Positions 59,040 through 64,000 of a stretch of DNA of 64,000 nt are shown piece by piece. The stretch covers positions 108,746 through 172,745 of the forward strand of contig NZ_LQQP01000077.1 of NCBI RefSeq assembly GCF_001619615.1, written 5' to 3'. The position numbers and the translations under genes were made by a program. Under the pieces are notes generated by a model. That model was not told where the DNA came from, made no database searches, and was given only the letters and a program-made list of their open reading frames with translations. Source of the DNA: Microbacterium sp. T32 (GTDB taxonomy: Bacteria; Actinomycetota; Actinomycetes; Actinomycetales; Microbacteriaceae). Position 1 is the stretch's first letter. Each line of letters opens with the position of its first letter.

Positions 59040-59104
59040 TCTCGCCGAGATCACCCGACGTTGCACGCCAGGACGGGTGATCTCGGCCGCATCACGTGAT
59101 CTGG
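59027..59104. repeat. 78-bp palindromic element, copy 2 (AGATCACGTGA family)
   Basis: Outer arms CCAGATCACGTGAT (59027-59040) and 59091-59104 are perfect complements; inner arms CCGAGATCACCC (59045-59056) and 59075-59086 also pair. The hxlR stop codon is in the left outer arm. Its reverse complement aligns along its length with the 78-bp unit at 19272-19349. Confidence 0.88.
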
Positions 59105-59193
59105 CGCCCCCTGCCCCCGCCACACGCGACCGCCCCCGCACCGCGATGCGCGGATACGGGGGCGGAGAGCGGATGCCGGGAGCCGGCGGGGCG

Positions 59194-59778
59194 TCAGGCG
59201 TCGAGCAGAAGCGACTCGGCGATGGGGCGGCGCGTGCGGGGCGCGGATTCGCGGGCGCGCACGGACTCGTCGGCGGCATCCAGGTCGCCGAAGGCACCCA
59301 CGGCGATGACGGTCACCGGCGTGAAGCGGGGGTCGATGCCGAACGCGCTGCGCAGCTCTTCGCCCGAGAAGCCGCCCATGGTGTGGGTGGCGAGGCCGCG
59401 GGCGTGCGCCTCGACCGTGAAGAACGCGGCCGACTGACCGGCGTCATAGGTCGCCCACGGGAGGGCGTTGCCCTCGGCGTCGGCGGTCTCGGCCAGGACC
59501 ACGATCAGCGCGCCGGCGGCCGGGGCCCATCCCTGGTTGAACCCGACGAGCGACTCGACGATCTTCGCGTGGGCGTCGGTTCCGCGGCGGCCGACGATGA
59601 AGCGCCACGGCTGCGTGTTGTTGACGGACGGCGACCAGCGGGCGGCCTCGAAGGCGGCGCGCAGGGCCTCCTCGTCGATGGGGGCTTCGGCGTCGAAGAC
59701 GCGGGTGCTCCAGCGCTCGGCCAGGACGTCGAGGATCGGGACGTCGGTCTGCGCGGTGCGGTCGAGAACGTGGGACAT
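59194..59778 (-). CDS. Nitroreductase-family FMN oxidoreductase
   Basis: 194 residues after GAGGAGTACC. FMN-binding RWSTRVFDAEAPIDEEALRAAFEAARWSPSVNNTQPWRFIV, then GQSAAFFTVEAHARGLATHTMGGFSGEELRSAFG and GAFGDLDAADE. Length and motifs fit the small NfnB/YdjA-like group that reduces nitro groups, quinones or enones with NAD(P)H. It is monocistronic and convergent with the hxlR pair. Confidence 0.88.
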   Translation of the reverse strand: MSHVLDRTAQTDVPILDVLAERWSTRVFDAEAPIDEEALRAAFEAARWSPSVNNTQPWRFIVGRRGTDAHAKIVESLVGFNQGWAPAAGALIVVLAETADAEGNALPWATYDAGQSAAFFTVEAHARGLATHTMGGFSGEELRSAFGIDPRFTPVTVIAVGAFGDLDAADESVRARESAPRTRRPIAESLLLDA

Positions 59779-59876
59779 GGGGGTACTCCTCGGGGGTGAG
59801 AACGATGCCGGGGCTCCGTTGACCCAGTCCATCGAACGCGGTCGGGCCCCCGGATGTTCCCGTGTGACGGAGAAAG

Positions 59877-61244
59877 TCACAGCCCCCACGAGGTCGGACC
59901 CGCGGTTCCGGCCGGGTACTCGTCGAGCGGCACCTTCCCCGCGCGCCACGCGTCGATGACCGGCTGCACGATGCGCCAGCACTGTTCGGCGGCGTCTCCG
60001 CGGACGGCGAGCATGGCATCGCCGTCCAGGATGCCGGAGAGCACCTCGCCGTAGGCCTTCAGGCCGCCCTCGCCGAGGTCTGCCGCGAGCGTGACACGTT
60101 CGAGCTCGAGCGGGTCGTCGGCGCCGTTCACGTTCAGTCCGAGGCTCATGGTGTCGGGGCCGAGCGAGAACGTCAGCACGGACGGGTCGCTCTCGCCGAC
60201 GAAACCGTCGGGCAGGTGCCGCACGGGCTTGAAGGTGACGGTCACGGCCGGGTCACCGGCACCCGGTCCGAGGGCTTTGCCCGACCGCAGCACGATCGGT
60301 ACGCCCTGCCAGCGGGCGGTGCGCACCTCGACCGTCATCTCGGCGAGCGTCTCGGTCTGCCGCGACGCATCGACGCCCGGCTCGTCGACGTAGGACGTGA
60401 AGTGCCGGTCGCCGATCGTGCCCTCGGTGTACCGCGCGCGGCGGGAGTTCTTCACCGGGTCGTCGCCCCACACGTGGGTCGCGCGCAGCACCGCGGACGT
60501 GGCATCCCGCAGGTCGAGCTGGTCGAGGGAGGACGGCGGCTCCATCGTCACGAACGCCATGACCTGCAGCAGGTGGCTCTGGATCATGTCGACCAGCGCG
60601 CCCGCGTGGTCGTAGTAGCCCGCGCGCCCCTCGAGCCCGAGCTTCTCGGGGAAATCGACCGTGATCCCCGCGATGTCGTCCGCCGACCACACGCTCTCGA
60701 TGAGCCGGTTGGCGAAGCGCACGCCGAGGAGGTTGAGCACCGTCGACCGGCCCAGGAAGTGGTCGATGCGGAACACCTGGTCCTCGGGCACGAGCTTCGC
60801 GACCTGCTGGTTGAGCGCGTGGGCGCTCTCCTCGTCGGTGCCGAACGGCTTCTCGAGCGCGAGGATCGTGCCCTCGGGGATGGTCACGTCGGCCAGGGCC
60901 ACGCACGCCTTCTCGGCGACGGCGGGCGGAACGGCGAAGTACAGCGCGGGCCGGCCTTCGGCGGCATCCAGGATCTCCTGAAGATCGGAGGCCTTCGTGA
61001 TGTCGGCCTGCCCGTAGGTGGTGTCGGCCACCTTGTCGAAGGCCTTCTCGGCGCCCATCGTCGCGAACGACGCCCGTACGGTGTCGCGCCACTTCTCGTC
61101 GGTCCAGTCCTCCATGCCCGCGCCGTGCAACCGCACCGAGCGGTTCGGCTCGCGTGTGAGCAACTGCCCGAGAGCGGGCAGCAGGAGACGCGAGGTGAGG
61201 TCGCCCGAAGCGCCCAGGATGATCAGGGTGGTGTCCGCCGGCAT
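59877..61244 (-). CDS. zwf: Glucose-6-phosphate dehydrogenase
   Basis: 455 residues. IILGASGDLTSRLLLPAL binds NADP, EKPFGTDEESAHALN and the active-site RIDHFLGRS follow, and the C-domain has the usual VPIVLRSGKAL and FTSYVDEPGVDAS regions. It catalyses the first step of the pentose phosphate route. It lacks the usual opcA-tal-tkt neighbours, so it may be an additional paralogue. The minus-strand TACGGT lies 6 nt before the ATG, a leaderless arrangement. Divergent from the GH15 gene. Confidence 0.92.
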   Translation of the reverse strand: MPADTTLIILGASGDLTSRLLLPALGQLLTREPNRSVRLHGAGMEDWTDEKWRDTVRASFATMGAEKAFDKVADTTYGQADITKASDLQEILDAAEGRPALYFAVPPAVAEKACVALADVTIPEGTILALEKPFGTDEESAHALNQQVAKLVPEDQVFRIDHFLGRSTVLNLLGVRFANRLIESVWSADDIAGITVDFPEKLGLEGRAGYYDHAGALVDMIQSHLLQVMAFVTMEPPSSLDQLDLRDATSAVLRATHVWGDDPVKNSRRARYTEGTIGDRHFTSYVDEPGVDASRQTETLAEMTVEVRTARWQGVPIVLRSGKALGPGAGDPAVTVTFKPVRHLPDGFVGESDPSVLTFSLGPDTMSLGLNVNGADDPLELERVTLAADLGEGGLKAYGEVLSGILDGDAMLAVRGDAAEQCWRIVQPVIDAWRAGKVPLDEYPAGTAGPTSWGL

Positions 61245-61358
61245 GGGGCCACCGTAGCGCTCGGTTCCGACACCGCCGGGTCGCTTGCAGCGGGCGCACG
61301 GATGCCGCTAGCGAGATGCACGGCCGCGATGTCGGCATCCCCTGTCACAATCACGAGG

Positions 61359-63128
61359 GTGAGCACCGCGATCGAGGACTACGCCGTCCTCAGCAACTGC
61401 CGATCCGCCGCCCTCGTCTCCCGGGAGGGCAGCGTCGACTGGCTGTGCCTGCCGCGGTACGACAGCGCGTCGATGTTCGGCGCGCTTCTGGGCGACGAGT
61501 CGCACGGGGCGTGGTCGTTGCGTCCGACGGATCCGGATGCCACGGTCACCCGGCACTACGACGCCGACACGTTCGTGCTGGTCACGCGCTGGGAGACCTC
61601 GACCGGTGTCGCCGAGGTGCACGACGCCATGCCGATCGACGAGGGCGTCGAGGCGCTCATCCGGCGCGTCATCGGGATCTCCGGCGCGGTGGACTTCGTC
61701 AGCGAGGTGCGCTTCCGCTTCGACTACGCCCGCGCGGTGCCGTGGGTGCGGCAGGTCGGGCAGGGGCACCAGCACGCGATCCTCGCGGTCGCGGGTCCGG
61801 ATGCCGTGATCCTGCGCGGGCCGCGCCTGATCGCGGTCGACACCGCGCACCGCGCGCTGTGGACCACCGTCGCGGGCGAGAGCGTCGATTCCGTGCTGTC
61901 GTGGGGGCCGTCGTGGCAGACCGCGCCCGCCCCGATCGACGTGGATGCCACCCTCAAACGCACCATCGAGTGGTGGGCCGCGTGGGCGCGGCGCGTGCAC
62001 GCGGCCGGTGAGCACGCGGATCTCGTGACGCGTTCGCTCCTCGTCCTGCGCGCGCTCACGCACGCCGAGACCGGCGGCATCGTGGCCGCGGCGACGACGT
62101 CGCTGCCCGAGTCGTTCGGCGGCGAACGCAACTGGGACTACCGCTACGTGTGGCTGCGCGACGCCGCCCTCACCCTCGTCGCGTACATCGACCACGGCTA
62201 CCTCGACGCCGCGCACCGGTGGCGCACGTGGCTGCTGCGCGCGATCGCCGGGGACCCCGCCGACGTGCAGATCATGTACGGCATCGCGGGGGAGCGCGAC
62301 CTGCCCGAGCGCGAGATCACGAGCCTCCCGGGGTACGACGGTGCTCGACCCGTGCGCATCGGCAACGGCGCGGTGGACCAGTATCAGGCCGACGTGATCG
62401 GCGAGGTCATGGTCGCGCTCGAAGTGGCGCGCAACGCGGGCGTCGAGGAGACGTCGTTCTCGTGGGCGCTGCAGCGGGCTCTCCTCGACCAGCTCGCGGA
62501 GTGGTTCGACCGCCCCGACAACGGTATCTGGGAGATGCGCGGCGACCCGCACTTCTTCACGCACTCGCGCGCGATGGTGTGGGCGGCGTTCGATCGTGGC
62601 ATCCGGGCCGTCGAGCAGAACGGACTCGACGGCGAGGTCGACGAGTGGCGGCGGCTCCGCGACCGCGCGCGCGACGACATCGACGCGCATGGCGTGCACG
62701 CCGGCGGCTGGTTCACACAGCATGCCGACACCGACGAGGTCGACGCGTCCTTGCTGATCCTGCCGCAGGTCGGGTTCTGCGCGTTCGACGATCCGCGCAT
62801 GCTCGCCACCGTTGCCCGGATGGAGCAGACGCTCATGCCCGACGGCTGGTTGCTGCGCTACCGCACGACCGGCGTCGACGGCCTCGCGGGGGACGAGCAC
62901 CCGTTCCTCGCCTGCTCGTTCTGGCTCGTCGGGCAGTACGCGCGGTCCGGCCGCCGCGACGACGCCGTCGCCCTCATGCGTCGCCTGACCGCGGTCGCCA
63001 ACGACGTCGGCCTCCTCTCCGAGGAGTACGACCCGAAGGGGAAGCGGCAGGCGGGCAACACCCCGCAGGCGCTGTCGCACCTGGCGCTCGTGGGCGCCTC
63101 GGATGCCCTGGACGCAACCGCCCCGTGA
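61359..63128 (+). CDS. Glycoside hydrolase family 15 protein (trehalase / glucoamylase-like)
   Basis: 589 residues from GTG 61359, 7 nt after CACAAT. The N-domain begins IEDYAVLSNCRSAALVSREGSVDWLCLPRYDSASMFGALLG; the (alpha/alpha)6 catalytic domain has RNWDYRYVWLRDAALT with the general acid region and LLSEEYDPKGKRQAGNTPQALSHLALV with the second catalytic Glu. This bacterial GH15 subgroup includes mycobacterial trehalase; glucoamylase or kojibiose-type activity is the alternative. No signal peptide, so it acts in the cytoplasm, with zwf next door ready to use glucose 6-phosphate. Confidence 0.9.
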   Translation: MSTAIEDYAVLSNCRSAALVSREGSVDWLCLPRYDSASMFGALLGDESHGAWSLRPTDPDATVTRHYDADTFVLVTRWETSTGVAEVHDAMPIDEGVEALIRRVIGISGAVDFVSEVRFRFDYARAVPWVRQVGQGHQHAILAVAGPDAVILRGPRLIAVDTAHRALWTTVAGESVDSVLSWGPSWQTAPAPIDVDATLKRTIEWWAAWARRVHAAGEHADLVTRSLLVLRALTHAETGGIVAAATTSLPESFGGERNWDYRYVWLRDAALTLVAYIDHGYLDAAHRWRTWLLRAIAGDPADVQIMYGIAGERDLPEREITSLPGYDGARPVRIGNGAVDQYQADVIGEVMVALEVARNAGVEETSFSWALQRALLDQLAEWFDRPDNGIWEMRGDPHFFTHSRAMVWAAFDRGIRAVEQNGLDGEVDEWRRLRDRARDDIDAHGVHAGGWFTQHADTDEVDASLLILPQVGFCAFDDPRMLATVARMEQTLMPDGWLLRYRTTGVDGLAGDEHPFLACSFWLVGQYARSGRRDDAVALMRRLTAVANDVGLLSEEYDPKGKRQAGNTPQALSHLALVGASDALDATAP

Positions 63129-63155
63129 CCCCCTCGGCGGTTCTAGAGTCGGGGC

Positions 63156-63848
63156 ATGAGCGACGATGACGTCGAGCTGAACCATCTGCGCGAGCGCGTC
63201 TACGGCGAAGCCGGAGGCCCGGCCACGGAAGCCGAGATCGCGCGACTCGCGGCCCTCGAGGACGAGCAGCGCGCCCGCCGCGCGCCGACGCCGGTCGCGC
63301 GGCCGGTGCTGGCCGAGCCGTCCCCCGTCGCCCCTCCCGAACCGATCGTGGATGCCACGCCCCACCGCCCCCGCGCGCTCGCGGTGGTCGTGGCGCTCGC
63401 CGCCGCGGCCGTGCTCATCGGGGCGGGGTACGCCGCGGGCGCCGCCTCGCCGTCGCTCGCCGCCGCCTCCCCCGCGCCGTCGGCGTCGACGGCATCCCCG
63501 TATCCCGAACTGGCCTTCCCGCAGACCGACGACGACAAGATCTCGTCGGGCATCATCGCGGACAGCGGCATCGACCCGACGAGCACCCGGTACATCGCCG
63601 TGATGCGCGGGTTCCGTGTGTTCCTCGCCGAGCGGGAGCGCGGAGACGGCGTGTGCGTCGTGACCTTCATCGCGGTCAACGACCAGCCGTGGTCCGCGGG
63701 ATGCACCGCCGGTGGTGCCCTCGACGACGGCGCGGTGTTCGGCGTCGACCGGCGCCTCAGCATCGCCCTCGGCGACCCGTCCCGCGTCTCGATCCGCGGC
63801 CTGCCCGTGCGGCTGTCCGAGTCGGTGACGGCGTACCTCACGGAGTGA
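63156..63848 (+). CDS. Hypothetical membrane-anchored protein
   Basis: 230 residues, ATG 6 nt after TAGAGT. A helical N-terminus (LNHLRERVYGEAGGPATEAEIARLAALEDEQRAR), a Pro-rich linker, one TM helix (ALAVVVALAAAAVLIGAGYAAGAA), a Ser/Pro-rich linker and an extracytoplasmic domain with a Cys pair (GVCVVTFIAVNDQPWSAGCTAGGALDDG) likely forming a disulfide. The arrangement resembles an anti-sigma-factor-like or secreted sensor protein, but no family is certain. Confidence 0.7.
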   Translation: MSDDDVELNHLRERVYGEAGGPATEAEIARLAALEDEQRARRAPTPVARPVLAEPSPVAPPEPIVDATPHRPRALAVVVALAAAAVLIGAGYAAGAASPSLAAASPAPSASTASPYPELAFPQTDDDKISSGIIADSGIDPTSTRYIAVMRGFRVFLAERERGDGVCVVTFIAVNDQPWSAGCTAGGALDDGAVFGVDRRLSIALGDPSRVSIRGLPVRLSESVTAYLTE

Positions 63849-63857
63849 GCCGCGCCC

Positions 63858-63889
63858 CCGCGCAACTTCAGCGATCCGCGCAACCTCAG
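63858..63889. repeat. 32-bp dispersed repeat, copy 2
   Basis: Reverse-complement match (30 of 32) to 29511-29542. It is followed at about 63908-63940 by degenerate CTGATCGCTGAGCCTGTGCC, so the region is itself loosely palindromic. Confidence 0.8.
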
Positions 63890-63942
63890 TCCGACCGGGG
63901 CGGATGCCACTGAGCTCGTGCTGATCGCTGAGCCTGTGCCGC

Positions 63943-64000
63943 CCGACCCGACCCCACCCCGACCCCACCCGACCCCACCCGACCCCACCCCACCCCGACA
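63943..64000. repeat. CCGACCCCAC simple-sequence tract at window end
   Basis: About 58 bp of CCGACCCC / ACCCGACCCC repeats, cut off by the window edge. The complementary strand has many G-runs of three and four and could form G-quadruplexes. Confidence 0.85.

Overview
The window is high-GC DNA (roughly 70%) from an actinobacterium, most likely Microbacterium or a close Microbacteriaceae relative. Pointers are the gene order dnaK-grpE-dnaJ-hspR with HspR (HAIR) operators in front of dnaK and clpB, a dUMP-forming type dCTP deaminase, many start codons placed 5-7 nt after a -10 box (leaderless mRNAs), and the very frequent word GGATGCC/GGCATCC. The genus is inferred from style and not proven.

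Layout. 1-3843: end of a tightly overlapping catabolic operon (FAD monooxygenase, ACMSD-like amidohydrolase, FAH-family hydrolase, SDR). 3.9-7.5 kb: DUF4259 remnant, DHA2 exporter and a pyranose-oxidase-like GMC enzyme. 7.5-8.8 kb: SnoaL-like protein, small protein and BLUF photoreceptor. 8.8-11.0 kb (minus): hipBA with a frameshifted hipA, and an SGNH lipoprotein. 11.03-19.16 kb: an 8.1-kb island integrated in tRNA-Gly(CCC), bounded by perfect 51-bp repeats, with a tyrosine integrase beside the intact tRNA, a serine recombinase, HTH genes and unknown genes. 19.4-25 kb: dcd, two divergent MarR-type regulators sharing an operator region, an MFS permease and a DEAD-box helicase. 25.3-29.4 kb: dnaK operon. 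29.7-36.5 kb: hydrolases and several regulators. 36.6-43.3 kb: a heterodimeric ABC exporter with one degenerate ATP site and two GT4 glycosyltransferases. 43.4-55.7 kb: a GlxA-type regulator, then an IclR-centred pair of diverging operons. 55.9-63.8 kb: clpB, VOC-HxlR pair, nitroreductase, zwf, GH15 and a membrane protein.

The most interesting functional unit is 44.4-55.7 kb. A minus-strand operon encodes an OpuC-type quaternary-amine ABC transporter plus a formaldehyde-activating-enzyme (Fae) homologue. A plus-strand operon encodes a hydroxyacid dehydrogenase, an aldehyde dehydrogenase and an SDR/FAD-oxidase/FGGY-kinase trio that closely resembles the functionally unassigned YgcW/YgcU/YgcE trio of E. 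coli. An IclR gene lies between them, and the same 14-bp sequence (TGCGCATATGGCAA) lies at the transporter promoter and again between iclR and the catabolic operon, so all are probably one regulon.

The second theme is short palindromic elements of 55-78 bp at gene ends. One family occurs twice around 'GAGGGGTCAA', one twice as a 78-bp unit, one three times in tandem before dnaK, one palindrome is single copy before clpB, and another lies in frame inside a glycosyltransferase gene. Several overlap stop codons. Broken genes include hipA and an alpha/beta hydrolase (single-base frameshifts), a DUF2510-TM2 gene with an internal amber codon, and a headless DUF4259 gene.
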